Under the pieces are notes generated by a model. The model saw only the letters and a program-made list of their open reading frames with translations, searched no databases and was not told the origin of the DNA. 64,000 bases of DNA from Aestuariirhabdus haliotis (GTDB lineage Bacteria; Pseudomonadota; Gammaproteobacteria; Pseudomonadales; Aestuariirhabdaceae): NCBI RefSeq assembly GCF_023509475.1, contig NZ_JAKSDZ010000004.1, forward strand, positions 124,001-188,000, read 5' to 3'. Shown piece by piece: positions 46,218 to 56,759 of the stretch (position 1 is its first letter; each line of letters starts with the position of its first letter). A program made the translations under genes and the position numbers.

Positions 46218-47474
46218 TTAGCCTGTATAAACCGGCAAACGCGAACAGATCGACAGCACCTTGGCCTTGACCGTGTCGACGACCGCCTGATTGTCGATGT
46301 CATCAAGCAGATCGCAGATCCAACCGGCCAGATCGGCGGCATCCTGCTCGTTAAAACCGCGGCGGGTAATGGCCGGAGTACCGATACGCAGTCCACTGGT
46401 CACGAATGGGGAACGTGGATCGTTAGGCACCGCATTCTTGTTGACGGTGATATTGGCCTTACCCAACACCTCTTCGGCATCCTTACCGGTAAATTCCTTG
46501 CCGATCAGATCAACCAGGAACAGGTGGTCGTCGGTGCCGCCGGACACGACCTTGATACCACGTTCCAGCAACACGCTGGCCATCGCCTGGGCATTCTTCA
46601 CCACCTGGGTCTGATACGCCTTGTATTCCGGCTCCATCGCTTCTTTAAAACAAACCGCCTTGGCCGCAACTACGTGGCACAGAGGGCCACCCTGGCTTTC
46701 AGGGAAGACGGCGAAGTTCAGCTTTTTCTGCAGATCGGCGTCATCGTTAGCCAGGATCACACCACCACGAGGACCACCCAGAGTCTTGTGAGTGGTGGAG
46801 GTAACAACATCGGCGATTCCCACCGGGCTTGGGTACACGCCTGCGGCGATCAGACCCGCCACATGCGCCATATCGACCATCAGATAGGCGTCAACCTTGT
46901 CGGCAATGGTGCGGAAACGCTGCCAATCGACTACTCGAGAGTACGCGGAGAAACCGGCCACGATCATGCGCGGCTTGTGCTCCAGCGCCAGCCGCTCTAC
47001 TTCGTCGTAATCGATCTCGCCGGTGTCAGGGTTCAGGCCGTACTGCACGGCGTTATAGATGCGACCGGAAAAGCTCACGGTAGCGCCGTGAGTCAGGTGA
47101 CCACCGTGGGCCAGGCTCATACCCAGCACCGTATCACCCGGCTGACAAAGCGCCATGTAAACCGCGGCGTTGGCCTGGGAACCTGAGTGAGGCTGAACAT
47201 TGGCATAGGCCGCGCCAAACAGCGCCTTGGCACGATCGATCGCCAGCTGCTCAACCACATCAACGTGCTTGCAACCACCGTAGTAGCGCTTGCCCGGATA
47301 ACCTTCGGCATACTTGTTGGTCAGCTTGCTGCCCTGGGCTTCCATGACTCGAGGGCTGGTGTAGTTTTCCGAAGCGATCAGCTCGATATGCTCTTCCTGA
47401 CGCAGCCCCTCTTCCTGCATAGCATTCCAGAGTTCATCGTCGTACCCGGCAATGGTCATATCTTTCGTAAACAT
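46218..47474 (-). CDS. glyA: serine hydroxymethyltransferase
   Basis: 418 residues. PLP enzyme that moves the serine hydroxymethyl group to tetrahydrofolate, giving glycine and 5,10-methylene-THF. '[16 protein letters not shown]', '[21 protein letters not shown]' and the PLP-lysine segment '[15 protein letters not shown]' are intact. Start at the ATG at 47474 with AGAGGG upstream; an in-frame TTG/ATG 18 codons earlier lies in the leader. Ends 190 bases before nrdR begins, a usual neighbour. Confidence 0.98.
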   Translation of the reverse strand: MFTKDMTIAGYDDELWNAMQEEGLRQEEHIELIASENYTSPRVMEAQGSKLTNKYAEGYPGKRYYGGCKHVDVVEQLAIDRAKALFGAAYANVQPHSGSQANAAVYMALCQPGDTVLGMSLAHGGHLTHGATVSFSGRIYNAVQYGLNPDTGEIDYDEVERLALEHKPRMIVAGFSAYSRVVDWQRFRTIADKVDAYLMVDMAHVAGLIAAGVYPSPVGIADVVTSTTHKTLGGPRGGVILANDDADLQKKLNFAVFPESQGGPLCHVVAAKAVCFKEAMEPEYKAYQTQVVKNAQAMASVLLERGIKVVSGGTDDHLFLVDLIGKEFTGKDAEEVLGKANITVNKNAVPNDPRSPFVTSGLRIGTPAITRRGFNEQDAADLAGWICDLLDDIDNQAVVDTVKAKVLSICSRLPVYTG

Positions 47475-47750
47475 GGTAACCCTCTTGGCAATGACATCGT
47501 CGAAAATTGGGCGCCGATTGTACAGCAAGGCAATGCTGATGGCATCCCAATTTGCTTCAACCCAACCCGCGGATCATTCATCATCCCTGCCCGAGCTGAC
47601 TTCACGCTCAAACTCGGCCCTTACATACCCCACAATATCTAAACACGGCTCTCTTAAGGCCCCACTTGATGCCCCTGCCGTAGCTATCAGCAGGGCAGTT
47701 CGGTATATTTCTCGACTCGCACCAACCAGCAAATGCGGAATTCGACAGCC

Positions 47751-49412
47751 ATGGCTCAATACGTTTATACGATGAACCGGGTGGGCAAAATTGTTCCTCC
47801 CAAGCGTGAGATTTTGAAAAACATCTCCCTCTCCTTCTTCCCCGGCGCCAAGATCGGCGTACTGGGCCTGAACGGCGCGGGTAAATCGACCCTGCTGCGC
47901 ATCATGGCCGGCATCGATACCGAGATCGAAGGCGAAGCACGCCCACAACCCGGCATCAAGGTCGGTTACCTACCCCAGGAGCCCCAGCTGGATCCGGAGA
48001 AAAACGTCCGGGAAGTGGTTGAGGAAGCACTGTCGGAAGTCGCCGATGCCCAGGCCCGACTGGATGAGGTTTACGCCGCTTACGCCGAGCCCGATGCCGA
48101 TTTCGATGCCCTGGCCGCCGAACAGGGACGCCTTGAGAACATCATTCAGGCCGCCGACGCCCACAATATGGAGCGCAAGCTGGAAGTCGCCGCCGATGCT
48201 CTGCGCCTGCCCGACTGGGAGGCCCAGGTAAAGAATTTATCCGGTGGTGAAAAGCGTCGTGTGGCCCTGTGCCGTCTGCTGCTGTCGAGCCCCGACATGC
48301 TGCTGCTCGACGAGCCTACCAACCACCTGGATGCGGAAAGTGTTGGCTGGTTGGAGCGTTTCCTGCACGAATACCCCGGCACGGTGGTGGCGATCACCCA
48401 CGACCGCTACTTCCTCGACAACGCCGCCAGCTGGATTCTCGAACTGGACCGCGGCTATGGCATTCCTTTCGAGGGCAACTACTCGGCCTGGCTGGGCGCC
48501 AAGGAGGAGCGTTTGCTGCAGGAAGAGAAACAGCAGCAGGCCCGGGAAAAATCGATTCGCCACGAACTGGAGTGGGTGCGTTCCAACGCCAAGGGGCGCC
48601 AATCCAAGAGCAAGGCCCGCCTGGCCCGCTTCGAGGAGATGAGCTCCCAGGAATACCAACGCCGCAACGAAACCAACGAAATCTATATTCCCCCCGGCCC
48701 TCGCCTGGGCGACAAGGTGATCGAATTTGATGGCGTCACCAAAGCCTTCGGCGACAAGCTGCTGATCGACAACCTGAGCTTTGCCATGCCCAAGGGCGCC
48801 ATTGTCGGTGTCATCGGTGGTAACGGCGCCGGTAAATCGACCCTGTTCAAGATGATTAGCGGAGTCGAGCAGCCCGACAGCGGCAGCATCAGCGTCGGAG
48901 AAACGGTCAAACTGGCGTTTGTCGACCAGAGCCGTGACGCCCTGGGTGGGGAAAACACTGTCTGGCAGGAGATCTCCGAAGGGCAGGACATCCTGCGCAT
49001 CAATGGCTACGAGGTACCTTCGCGTACCTACGTCGGCCGATTCAACTTTAAGGGCTCCGACCAGCAGAAGTTCGTCAAGGATCTCTCCGGTGGTGAGCGG
49101 GGTCGCCTGCACCTGGCCAACACCTTAAAGCAGGGCGCCAACGTATTACTGCTCGATGAGCCCAGTAACGACCTGGATGTGGAAACCCTGCGAGCGCTGG
49201 AAGAAGCATTGCTGGAGTTCCCCGGTTGCGCCATTGTGATCTCTCACGACCGCTGGTTCCTGGACCGTATCGCCACCCACATACTGGCCTATGAGGGTGA
49301 TTCACAGGTCAACTTCTTTGCCGGCAACTACAGCGAATACGAGGCTGATCGCAAGCAGCGACTGGGTGATGACGCCCAGCCGAAACGGGTCAAATACAAG
49401 CGCCTGGCCTAA
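47751..49412 (+). CDS. ettA: energy-dependent translational throttle protein EttA (ABC-F)
   Basis: 553 residues. Two ABC ATPase domains without membrane segments. Domain 1: Walker A 'GLNGAGKSTLLRIMAG', signature 'LSGGEKRRVALC', Walker B 'MLLLDEPTNHLD'. An arm and P-site tRNA-interaction linker follows (about 245-305). Domain 2: 'GGNGAGKSTLFKM', 'LSGGERGRLHLA', 'VLLLDEPSNDLD'. Binds the ribosomal E site when energy is low. The ATG at 47751 matches E. coli EttA (MAQ-VYTM-RVGK-VPPKR); an in-frame ATG six codons earlier is not conserved. Confidence 0.98.
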   Translation: MAQYVYTMNRVGKIVPPKREILKNISLSFFPGAKIGVLGLNGAGKSTLLRIMAGIDTEIEGEARPQPGIKVGYLPQEPQLDPEKNVREVVEEALSEVADAQARLDEVYAAYAEPDADFDALAAEQGRLENIIQAADAHNMERKLEVAADALRLPDWEAQVKNLSGGEKRRVALCRLLLSSPDMLLLDEPTNHLDAESVGWLERFLHEYPGTVVAITHDRYFLDNAASWILELDRGYGIPFEGNYSAWLGAKEERLLQEEKQQQAREKSIRHELEWVRSNAKGRQSKSKARLARFEEMSSQEYQRRNETNEIYIPPGPRLGDKVIEFDGVTKAFGDKLLIDNLSFAMPKGAIVGVIGGNGAGKSTLFKMISGVEQPDSGSISVGETVKLAFVDQSRDALGGENTVWQEISEGQDILRINGYEVPSRTYVGRFNFKGSDQQKFVKDLSGGERGRLHLANTLKQGANVLLLDEPSNDLDVETLRALEEALLEFPGCAIVISHDRWFLDRIATHILAYEGDSQVNFFAGNYSEYEADRKQRLGDDAQPKRVKYKRLA

Positions 49413-49538
49413 GACTGGTGAGGCAGGTTCCGCCGACCGAGTCCCAGGCTCGTGCGGCGGCGCTTGCTCCCAAAGCAAAAATCACTATAGTTCTAGTTAG
49501 TCCATCGGTGTCATCGCCGTCCACTGAACGCAGGAATA

Positions 49539-49916
49539 ATGACCATGTCTCAAGGGGATAATCCCAGCGAACGTCGTAACTTTACCCGCTTTGCTTTTGA
49601 TGCCGACAGCGTCATGCACCAGGAGGGTAAGCGCTGGCCGGTGAACCTGGTCGACATCTCGCTCCATGGTGTACTGGTCAAGCTGGAAGAAAACTGCGCG
49701 ATCAACCTCGACGCACCGGCCCTGATCCATATCACCCTCGATAGCGACCACCATATCGAAATGCACCTCGAATTTGCCCACCAGCACGATGGCCTGACCG
49801 GCTTCTCCTGCCAGCAAATCGATCTGGACAGTATCACCCAGCTGAAACGGCTGGCCGAGCTGAACCTGGGCGACCACCAAGCCCTGGAACGCGAACTGGG
49901 CACCCTGACCGGCTAA
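49539..49916 (+). CDS. PilZ-domain c-di-GMP-binding protein
   Basis: 125 residues, a single PilZ domain. The c-di-GMP contacts are visible: the N-terminal RxxxR in 'ERRNFTRF' and the D/NxSxxG motif as 'DISLHG'. The domain has no fused partner. It may regulate motility or biofilm functions; the PomAB stator genes are 14 kb away with no direct link. AGGA lies just before ATG 49539; an in-frame ATG two codons on is possible. Confidence 0.93.
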   Translation: MTMSQGDNPSERRNFTRFAFDADSVMHQEGKRWPVNLVDISLHGVLVKLEENCAINLDAPALIHITLDSDHHIEMHLEFAHQHDGLTGFSCQQIDLDSITQLKRLAELNLGDHQALERELGTLTG

Positions 49917-49998
49917 CCGTTGGCCATCCTCAAGCTGTATGACTCGCTGCAGACTTTACCTGGCCTGAAGCCTGTCCCCTGACAATCGAATCTGATAC

Positions 49999-51384
49999 AT
50001 GGCAAAAGCAAAATCCCGCAAGGCTTTCGTATGCAACGACTGCGGCAGCGAATCCAGCAAGTGGCAGGGCCAATGCCCGGACTGCAAAGCCTGGAACACC
50101 ATGAGCGAAATCAATCTGGGCAGTAACGCGCCCCATCTGGCATCCACAGCCCCACGCAGCGGTTTCGCCGGAGCCCTGAGCGATGTGCAACTGCTGGCCG
50201 ATGTCGACGTCAGCCAGACCCCGCGCTTTTCCAGCGGCATTGAAGAGTTCGATCGAGTGCTGGGTGGCGGTTTCGTCCCTGGCAGCGCCGTGCTGCTGGG
50301 CGGCCATCCCGGCGCCGGTAAAAGTACCGTGCTGTTGCAGGTGCTCTGTCATATCGCACAATCAATGCCCGCCCTTTATGTTTCCGGCGAAGAATCCCTG
50401 CAACAGATTGCCAGCCGCGCCCAGCGACTGGGCCTGCCGACCCACCAGCTGAAGATGCTCGCGGAGACCAGCTCGGAAAACGTGGTCGCGGTGGCCGAAC
50501 GGGAAAAGCCCGGCATCATCGTCATCGACTCCATACAGGTGATGTTTATGGCGGGTATCGACTCAGCCCCGGGCGGAGTGTCCCAGGTGCGGGAAAGCGC
50601 GGCCTTCCTGACCCGCTTTGCCAAACAGACCAATACCGTATTGCTAATTGTCGGTCACGTCACCAAAGACAACTCACTGGCCGGACCGATGACCCTGTCC
50701 CACATCATCGACACCCAGTTGATGCTGGGTAACAGCGACGATTCCCGCTACCGCATTATGCGCGCTACCAAAAACCGCTTTGGCCAGGTCAACGAGCTGG
50801 GCATCTTCGCCATGACCGAGCGAGGCCTGAAAGAGGTTCGAAATCCTTCCGCCATTTTCCTCAATCGCCACCAGAAAAATACCCCCGGCAGCATTATCAA
50901 TGTGCTCTGGGAAGGGACTCGCCCGCTGCTGGTGGAGCTGCAAGCTCTGGTGGTCGAGTCCCAGCTGGGCAATCCTCGCCGGGTCACCGTGGGACTGGAC
51001 CAGAACCGACTGGCCATGCTGCTGGCCGTGCTGAACCGACACGGCGGCATCTTTACCAGCGATCAGGATGTGTTCGTCAATGTGGTTGGTGGCGTTCGCG
51101 TCACCGAAACCAGCGCCGACCTGGCAACGGTATTGGCTATAGTCTCCAGTTTGCGCGACCGAGCCATTAGCCAACAGCTGTTCGCTTTCGGTGAAGTAGG
51201 TCTATCAGGAGAGATACGTCCGGTTGCCAACGGCCAGGAGCGCATTCAGGAAGCCGCCAAGCACGGTTTCAAGCAGGCGATCGTACCCAAAGCCAACCTG
51301 CCCAGAGAGAGCATTGCCGGTATCGAGCTGGTCGGTGTCACCAGTCTCGCCGAAGCCCTGGACCAGATTCAGGAGTGGAGTTGA
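49999..51384 (+). CDS. radA: DNA repair protein RadA
   Basis: 461 residues. N-terminal zinc finger ('FVCNDCGSESSKWQGQCPDCKAWNT'), a RecA-like ATPase with Walker A 'GGHPGAGKST', the RadA-specific 'KNRFG' motif, and a C-terminal Lon-like domain (about 275-460, 'GGIFTSDQDVFVNVVGGVRV' and 'FGEVGLSGEIRPVANGQERI'). A branch-migration factor in recombination. Its TGA overlaps the thiD ATG (TGATG). Confidence 0.98.
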   Translation: MAKAKSRKAFVCNDCGSESSKWQGQCPDCKAWNTMSEINLGSNAPHLASTAPRSGFAGALSDVQLLADVDVSQTPRFSSGIEEFDRVLGGGFVPGSAVLLGGHPGAGKSTVLLQVLCHIAQSMPALYVSGEESLQQIASRAQRLGLPTHQLKMLAETSSENVVAVAEREKPGIIVIDSIQVMFMAGIDSAPGGVSQVRESAAFLTRFAKQTNTVLLIVGHVTKDNSLAGPMTLSHIIDTQLMLGNSDDSRYRIMRATKNRFGQVNELGIFAMTERGLKEVRNPSAIFLNRHQKNTPGSIINVLWEGTRPLLVELQALVVESQLGNPRRVTVGLDQNRLAMLLAVLNRHGGIFTSDQDVFVNVVGGVRVTETSADLATVLAIVSSLRDRAISQQLFAFGEVGLSGEIRPVANGQERIQEAAKHGFKQAIVPKANLPRESIAGIELVGVTSLAEALDQIQEWS

Positions 51385-52190
51385 TGCCCCGGCCTCCGGT
51401 TGTGGTCGCCATCTCCGGGCTGGACCCGACCGGCGGCGCCGGTATTGCCGCTGACATCGAAGCGATCACCGCCATGGGCGGCCATTGCTGCCCCCTGATC
51501 AGCTGCCAAACCGTGCAGGACAGCCATGGAGTGACACGCGTTGAGGCCGTCAATAGCCAGCTGTTAATCGACCAGGCCCGGGTACTGCTGCATGATATCA
51601 AGCCCGACGCTTTCAAACTGGGCGCCCTTGCCACTGCCGAGACGGTTGCTGCGGTGAGGCAGATCCTCACCCCCTTCCCGGACGTTCCCGTGGTCATGGA
51701 TCCGGTACTGGCCGGTGGTGGCGGCGGCAGTCTGGGTGGGCCGGCATTAGCCGCTGCACTCTGTGATCTGATGCCTCTGATTGAGATCTGTACGCCCAAT
51801 ATTCCGGAGCTAAAAACGCTGGCCGAGGCTTGCCAGGAACCGGACAGCGTCAGTGACATCGACGCCGTACTGCAACGCGGCTGCGGCTCCCTCCTATTAA
51901 CCGGGACCCACGCCGCCAGCCAGCAGATTCATCATCGACTGTACCGCGCCAACGGGGAGGTTCAGCAATACCATTGTTCGCGACTGCCCGGCGAATACCA
52001 CGGCAGCGGCTGCACCCTGGCCGCCGCTCTCGCCGCGCGCCGGGCACAGGGGGATTGCCTCGAGAGCGCCTGCCAAGCCGCTCTGGATTATTGCTTCGAC
52101 AGCCTTGTAAACGCTTACTCACTTGGCAAAGGGCAGCTTTTCCCGGACCGTTTGCCCCGCCTCCGAGCTACAAAAGGCTCAGACGAATGA
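51384..52190 (+). CDS. thiD: hydroxymethylpyrimidine/phosphomethylpyrimidine kinase
   Basis: 268 residues, ribokinase-like fold. It makes HMP-PP for thiamine. 'AISGLDPTGGAGIAADI', 'IKPDAFKLGAL', 'VVMDPVLAGGGG' and the anion-hole/catalytic Asp block 'GEYHGSGCTLAAALAA' are present; in typical ThiD the last block reads HGTGC with a preceding Asp/Thr. ATG at 51384 with AGGAG upstream. Overlaps radA by one base and thiE by four. Confidence 0.95.
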   Translation: MPRPPVVVAISGLDPTGGAGIAADIEAITAMGGHCCPLISCQTVQDSHGVTRVEAVNSQLLIDQARVLLHDIKPDAFKLGALATAETVAAVRQILTPFPDVPVVMDPVLAGGGGGSLGGPALAAALCDLMPLIEICTPNIPELKTLAEACQEPDSVSDIDAVLQRGCGSLLLTGTHAASQQIHHRLYRANGEVQQYHCSRLPGEYHGSGCTLAAALAARRAQGDCLESACQAALDYCFDSLVNAYSLGKGQLFPDRLPRLRATKGSDE

Positions 52191-52810
52191 GCATCCACGG
52201 ACTCTATGCCATCACCGACTCCCAACTGTTACCTCCCCAGCAACTACTCGAGGCGGTCGAGCAAGCCCTGCGCGGCGGTACCCGAATTCTCCAGTACCGT
52301 GACAAAGCTTCCGGACAAGCCCGGCGGCTTGAGCAAGCCCGGCGGCTCAAGCTACTGTGTGATCGTTATGCGGTACCACTGCTGATCAACGATGACCTTC
52401 AACTGGCGCTGGATTGCGATGCTGCCGGCGTGCATCTGGGACAAGGGGATCACACGCTGCAACAAGCAAGGGAAACACTGGGCCCCGATGCCATTATCGG
52501 CATAACCTGCCATGATTCCCTGTCTCTGGCCCTGAAGGCACAACAGGACGGCGCCAACTACGTGGCCTTTGGCCGTTTCTTCCCCTCCCACACCAAACCC
52601 GAGGCGCCGCCCGCGCCTCTTGAATTACTGCCACAAGCCCGACAACAGCTGCGTCTTCCACTGATAGCCATTGGCGGCATTACTGTGGATAATGCCGATC
52701 AGGTTATCTCCCGGGGGGCCGATGCCATCGCTGTCATCCACCACCTTTTTGCCAGCGACGATATCGAGCAGCGCGCCCGCGCCCTCAGCGCCGCCTTTGA
52801 CAGTCTCTGA
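52187..52810 (+). CDS. thiE: thiamine-phosphate synthase
   Basis: 207 residues, TIM barrel. It joins HMP-PP and thiazole phosphate to thiamine phosphate. 'LYAITDSQLL', 'GGTRILQYRDKA', 'LLINDDLQLALDCDAAGVHLGQ', 'ITCHDSLSLAL' and 'YVAFGRFFPSHTKP' are conserved. The ATG at 52187 overlaps the thiD TGA (ATGA); a long open stretch upstream is only thiD read in another frame. Confidence 0.96.
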   Translation: MSIHGLYAITDSQLLPPQQLLEAVEQALRGGTRILQYRDKASGQARRLEQARRLKLLCDRYAVPLLINDDLQLALDCDAAGVHLGQGDHTLQQARETLGPDAIIGITCHDSLSLALKAQQDGANYVAFGRFFPSHTKPEAPPAPLELLPQARQQLRLPLIAIGGITVDNADQVISRGADAIAVIHHLFASDDIEQRARALSAAFDSL

Positions 52811-52822
52811 AGAGGAAATTGC

Positions 52823-54103
52823 ATGTCTCGTTCTGAACAACTATTTGAGCAAGCCAAGATCAGCATTCCTGGTGGCGTGAACTCGCCCGTACGCGCCTTC
52901 AATGGCGTGGGTGGTACACCCGTTTTCTTCCAGCGCGCTGACGGCGCTTATATCTTCGACGAAGATAACAAGCCTTATGTCGATTACATCGGCTCCTGGG
53001 GGCCTATGATCCTGGGCCATAATCACCCGGCGGTGATCGATGCCGTAAAGGCCCAGATTGAACGAGGCCTCAGCTTCGGCGCTCCCACCGAAGTGGAAAT
53101 CACCATGGCGGAGAAAGTCTGCGAGCTGATCCCCTCCATCGATCAGGTGCGCATGGTCAACTCCGGCACCGAAGCTACCATGAGCGCCATTCGTCTGGCC
53201 CGCGGCTATACCGGCCGCGACAAGATTCTCAAATTCGAAGGTTGCTATCACGGTCACGCCGATTCCCTGCTGGTAAAGGCCGGCTCCGGCGCTTTAACAC
53301 TGGGCGTGCCCAACTCTCCCGGCGTGCCGGCCTCGGTCGCCGAGCATACATTGACCCTGCCTTTCAACGATATTGACGCGGTGCGTCAACTGTTTGCCGA
53401 ACTCGGTGACCAGATCGCCTGCATCATCGTCGAGCCGGTCGCCGGTAATATGAACTGCATTCCTCCTGTCCCAGGCTTCCTCGAAGGGCTGCGAGAAGTC
53501 TGTGATCAACATAAAACCGTATTGATCTTCGACGAAGTCATGACCGGTTTTCGGGTCGCGCTGGGCGGCGCCCAATCGGTCTATCAGGTGACGCCTGACC
53601 TCACCACCCTGGGTAAAATCATCGGTGGCGGTATGCCGGTGGGTGCCTTTGGCGGTCATCGCGACATCATGCAACAACTGGCACCGGCCGGTCCGGTCTA
53701 TCAAGCCGGCACCCTGTCGGGTAACCCGGTGGCCATGGCAGCAGGGCTGGCCATGCTCAACACCATCTCCACTGAGGGTTTTTACGACCAGCTCAGCAGC
53801 ACCACGGCCCAGCTATTAAGCGGCCTGCAGGAACGGGCTGATAAGGCCAACATCCCCTTTACCACGGTGCAAGTGGGTGCCATGTTTGGACTGTTCTTCA
53901 GCGAACAAACCCGGGTCAGTCGTTTCGATCAGGTGATGGCGTGCAATGCCGAGCGTTTCAAGCGTTTCTTCCATCTGATGCTGGATCAGGGCGTTTATCT
54001 GGCACCCTCCGCCTTTGAGGCCGGATTTGTCTCCAAAGCCCATGGCGAGAAAGAGATTCAACTCACCCTGGATGCGGCCCAAAAAGCCTTTGCCCAGCTG
54101 TAA
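52823..54103 (+). CDS. hemL: glutamate-1-semialdehyde 2,1-aminomutase
   Basis: 426 residues. PLP enzyme of the C5 route to 5-aminolevulinate for haem. '[16 protein letters not shown]', '[16 protein letters not shown]', '[14 protein letters not shown]' and the PLP-lysine block '[17 protein letters not shown]' are intact. AGAGGAAATTGC precedes the ATG. Directly follows thiE by 12 bases and adjoins the next gene with no gap, as in many gammaproteobacteria. Confidence 0.98.
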   Translation: MSRSEQLFEQAKISIPGGVNSPVRAFNGVGGTPVFFQRADGAYIFDEDNKPYVDYIGSWGPMILGHNHPAVIDAVKAQIERGLSFGAPTEVEITMAEKVCELIPSIDQVRMVNSGTEATMSAIRLARGYTGRDKILKFEGCYHGHADSLLVKAGSGALTLGVPNSPGVPASVAEHTLTLPFNDIDAVRQLFAELGDQIACIIVEPVAGNMNCIPPVPGFLEGLREVCDQHKTVLIFDEVMTGFRVALGGAQSVYQVTPDLTTLGKIIGGGMPVGAFGGHRDIMQQLAPAGPVYQAGTLSGNPVAMAAGLAMLNTISTEGFYDQLSSTTAQLLSGLQERADKANIPFTTVQVGAMFGLFFSEQTRVSRFDQVMACNAERFKRFFHLMLDQGVYLAPSAFEAGFVSKAHGEKEIQLTLDAAQKAFAQL

Positions 54104-54763
54104 ATGTTGATGCTGAGTACCGCCCTGTCGGATGCCGTTCTCTGCCTGAGCAGCGCCCTGGCACTGTATCTGGTCGTACAGCGGCACAATGCCAGCGAAG
54201 CCGATCGTCCCGCCGCACTTGGCGCCATGGTTGGCTTTCTCGGCTTTGTCCTGGCGGCACTGTTTGGCTCACTGCGCTTCGGGCTGGGGGAGCAATGGGC
54301 CGAGGTGCATTCACTGTTCAGCCAGGTCGCAACCTACATGTCGCTACCCCTGATCGCAACGGCGTTTCTCTGCCTCAGTCTACCCTGGTCGCTGAGTCGG
54401 CCAGGGTGGGGTCGCACCCTGCTGGGCTTGATGGTCGCCTTCGAAGTCGCACGGCGGCTGGAATGGGGCGCCGAGTATCGACTGTTGCTGGGGGGGCTGT
54501 CACTGGCCATCATCGCCGCCTGTTCAGCTTACCAGCTGCAACAGCAGACCAGGGTGGCCCTGCTGGGCGTAGCGGGCGCGGCTTGCAGCGCTATCGCTGC
54601 ACTGGTCATCGGGACCAGCGGCAGCCTGTGGGGATGGTTGCGGGTGGATCTGTTCCATTACCTTCTGGCCCTGTCCAACCTCTGCCTGGGGGCGTCGCTT
54701 TTTTTCTTGTTCCGTCACCGCTTACAAAAGCAGATCCAGCAGGCAAGCACTTTAGCAGGTTAG
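54104..54763 (+). CDS. integral membrane protein of unknown function
   Basis: 219 residues with about seven hydrophobic segments (about 5-24, 36-58, 70-93, 103-118, 126-143, 150-170, 180-203). Little charge outside loops; a basic C-terminal tail ('RHRLQKQIQQ'). No family recognised. Its ATG follows the hemL TAA with no gap, so it is co-translated with hemL. Confidence 0.75.
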   Translation: MLMLSTALSDAVLCLSSALALYLVVQRHNASEADRPAALGAMVGFLGFVLAALFGSLRFGLGEQWAEVHSLFSQVATYMSLPLIATAFLCLSLPWSLSRPGWGRTLLGLMVAFEVARRLEWGAEYRLLLGGLSLAIIAACSAYQLQQQTRVALLGVAGAACSAIAALVIGTSGSLWGWLRVDLFHYLLALSNLCLGASLFFLFRHRLQKQIQQASTLAG

Positions 54764-54841
54764 TACGGACTTATTTACAAAGCCCCCTTCGCAGGTGTAT
54801 AAACCCAAAGTGTCTATTGACTAACCTTTGCGGAATAATCT

Positions 54842-55444
54842 GTGCCCGTTTCACGAACTCTGGCCGTTCTCCTTGCCAGCACTTTACTGCTGTTGAGTAG
54901 CCCTTATTCGGGCGCACAACCCGCACCACCGGTCGATTACCTGAGCTTTGACGTCAACTCCCTACTGGTTCCCGCCTCTGAACGCTGCCGCATCGGGACA
55001 CAGGAAACGGACATTCCCTATGCGCTTGCCGCCTGTGAACAAGCCGCCTCCAACGGCGATCCGGAAGCACAGTTCCTGCTGGGTAATCTCTATTACGAAG
55101 GCCAGATCATACCCCGCGACCCGGAACGTGCCCTGAAGTGGTTTCGCCGCGCCTCCGAACAGGGGCATGCCAATGCGCAGTACCTGATCGCCTTTATGCT
55201 CTACCGGGGCGATGGCACCAACAAGAACCCCACCGGTGCCTATATCATGATAAAAATGTCAGCGGTGAACGGCTTCGATGACGCCATGGACGCCATCGAC
55301 CTGATCGCCGAAGGCCTCACCGATGACGAGAAGCGACGCGCCTTTTATACCCTGAGCCGTATTTTTAAAAGTTATCGCTCCAGCTTGGCCGTCACGCCAT
55401 CGCAGCCAACCAGTATTCCGCTGAGCCTGCCAACCTATCAATAA
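54842..55444 (+). CDS. exported Sel1-like repeat protein
   Basis: 200 residues. GTG start at 54842, then a signal peptide (LAVLLASTLLLLSS, cleavage near 'GAQ', about residue 26). The middle holds two Sel1-like repeats ('DPEAQFLLGNLYYEGQIIPRDPERALKWFRRAS' and 'HANAQYLIAFMLYRGDG') and a third degenerate one; such helical hairpins bind partner proteins. Two Cys near 50 and 65 may form a disulfide. The C terminus is Pro/Ser/Thr-rich. Partner unknown. Confidence 0.85.
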   Translation: MPVSRTLAVLLASTLLLLSSPYSGAQPAPPVDYLSFDVNSLLVPASERCRIGTQETDIPYALAACEQAASNGDPEAQFLLGNLYYEGQIIPRDPERALKWFRRASEQGHANAQYLIAFMLYRGDGTNKNPTGAYIMIKMSAVNGFDDAMDAIDLIAEGLTDDEKRRAFYTLSRIFKSYRSSLAVTPSQPTSIPLSLPTYQ

Positions 55445-55457
55445 CTCAGCCCGTAGC

Positions 55458-56513
55458 TCAGCACGCCCACTGACGCTCATGATCCAGTAGCCAGCGTTTT
55501 CTCTCCAGACCACCTCCGTAGCCGGTCAACTTACCGTTTTTCCCGATCACCCGATGACAGGGAATCATAATAGAAATACGGTTATGGCCGTTGGCTGACG
55601 CCACAGCCCGGACAGCATTGGGCCGCTGCAGCGCTTCGGCCTGTTGCTGGTAACTGGCCGTGGTACCGTATGGGATCGAGTGCAAGGCTTGCCAAACCCG
55701 TTGCTGAAAGTCCGTTCCGGGGGCATCCAGCTGAACCTCAAAGGTGTGCCGTTGCCCTGAAAAATATTCCTCGAGTTCTTTTCTGGCCTGCCTAATATGA
55801 TCGTTTTCGCCGCTAACGATAGTGGCCCGGAACAAGCGTTGAATATCCCGAAACTCCGTTTCCAGCATGCGCCGATCCACAAACTCCAGCAAACAAATGC
55901 CTCGCTCGGTCGCGCATACGAACATTGGCCCCAGAGGCGTGGTCAATCGGCTGAGCAATATCACCGATTGCTGCGGGTTATGCCTGGGGGATGCGCCCAT
56001 CACTTTTTTGTAGGTGTAGCCAAACCCACTCAAGGATTCGTAGCCCATCTCGTAGGCGGTCTGCAACGAACTCTTGCCAGCCTTGAGTTCCTCCAGCGCC
56101 GAGTTGATACGGTACATGCGCTGATACGCCTGAAAGGTCATGCCATAGTGTTTATTAAACCAGCGGCGCACCAGGCTGGGGCTGATACCCTCGGCCTTCA
56201 GCCGTTCATCGGACACCTTGGATTTGGGATTGTCTATCACCAGGCGCAAGGCCTGATCAACCTGGGGAGGTGCCTGATGGCTATTTTCGGTAGGTCGACA
56301 CACTTTGCAAGGTCGAAATCCGGCATCCAGCGCCTCTTTGAGGGTGGTATAGAACTCAACATTTTCCTTCTTGGGTTTCCGCGCACGACAGGTCGCAATA
56401 CAAAATATCGAGGTAGTTTTAACCCCGACATAAAAAGTGCCTACATAAGCAGGCTCGCGATTGAGCAGCGCCTGATAAAAACGTTCTACCTGGCTTTCAT
56501 CCTGAATCAACAT
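55458..56513 (-). CDS. ada: Ada, methylation-responsive activator and O6-alkylguanine-DNA alkyltransferase
   Basis: 351 residues. The N-terminal zinc domain has Cys38, Cys42, Cys69 and Cys72, the exact E. coli numbering; Cys38 takes a methyl group from phosphotriesters and turns the protein into an activator. An AraC-type helix-turn-helix follows (about 85-180). The C-terminal alkyltransferase has 'IPCHRVIG' with acceptor Cys319 and 'GYGGGLERKRWLL'. No alkB or alkA follows here; the gene is single and convergent with the Sel1 gene. Confidence 0.97.
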   Translation of the reverse strand: MLIQDESQVERFYQALLNREPAYVGTFYVGVKTTSIFCIATCRARKPKKENVEFYTTLKEALDAGFRPCKVCRPTENSHQAPPQVDQALRLVIDNPKSKVSDERLKAEGISPSLVRRWFNKHYGMTFQAYQRMYRINSALEELKAGKSSLQTAYEMGYESLSGFGYTYKKVMGASPRHNPQQSVILLSRLTTPLGPMFVCATERGICLLEFVDRRMLETEFRDIQRLFRATIVSGENDHIRQARKELEEYFSGQRHTFEVQLDAPGTDFQQRVWQALHSIPYGTTASYQQQAEALQRPNAVRAVASANGHNRISIMIPCHRVIGKNGKLTGYGGGLERKRWLLDHERQWAC

Positions 56514-56693
56514 AGCTCCATATTATCTCCACGTTTGCAGACCCAAGACGTTACCCAAACCAGACTCAGACTGACAACCAAAAACTGAACAGGCATTTTT
56601 TGCAGTACAACGGCTCGAATCGTTTGTCGCAAGCAGACCAGCTTCCTGACAATAGATCCCATTCACCAGAAATGCGCCAAGGTCGATTTTATT

Positions 56694-56702
56694 TGCTATG
56701 AT
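56694..56702 (+). promoter_or_regulatory. extended -10 promoter of trhO
   Basis: TGC-TATGAT is an extended -10 (TGn followed by five of six of TATAAT), about 58 bases before the trhO ATG. No -35 is evident, as extended -10 promoters allow. Confidence 0.45.
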
Positions 56703-56759
56703 CCCCGCCCCCGATTCATGCACCGGATTTACGTTCCGGCCGGCTATTAGGAATATTCG

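Noticed and set aside
48237-49112. 291-codon leftward frame opposite ettA
   Set aside because: ettA is complete and conserved; the opposing frame shows no domain.
52811-52822. TPP riboswitch for thiD/thiE
   Set aside because: thiD and thiE overlap radA and each other with no leader long enough to hold one.
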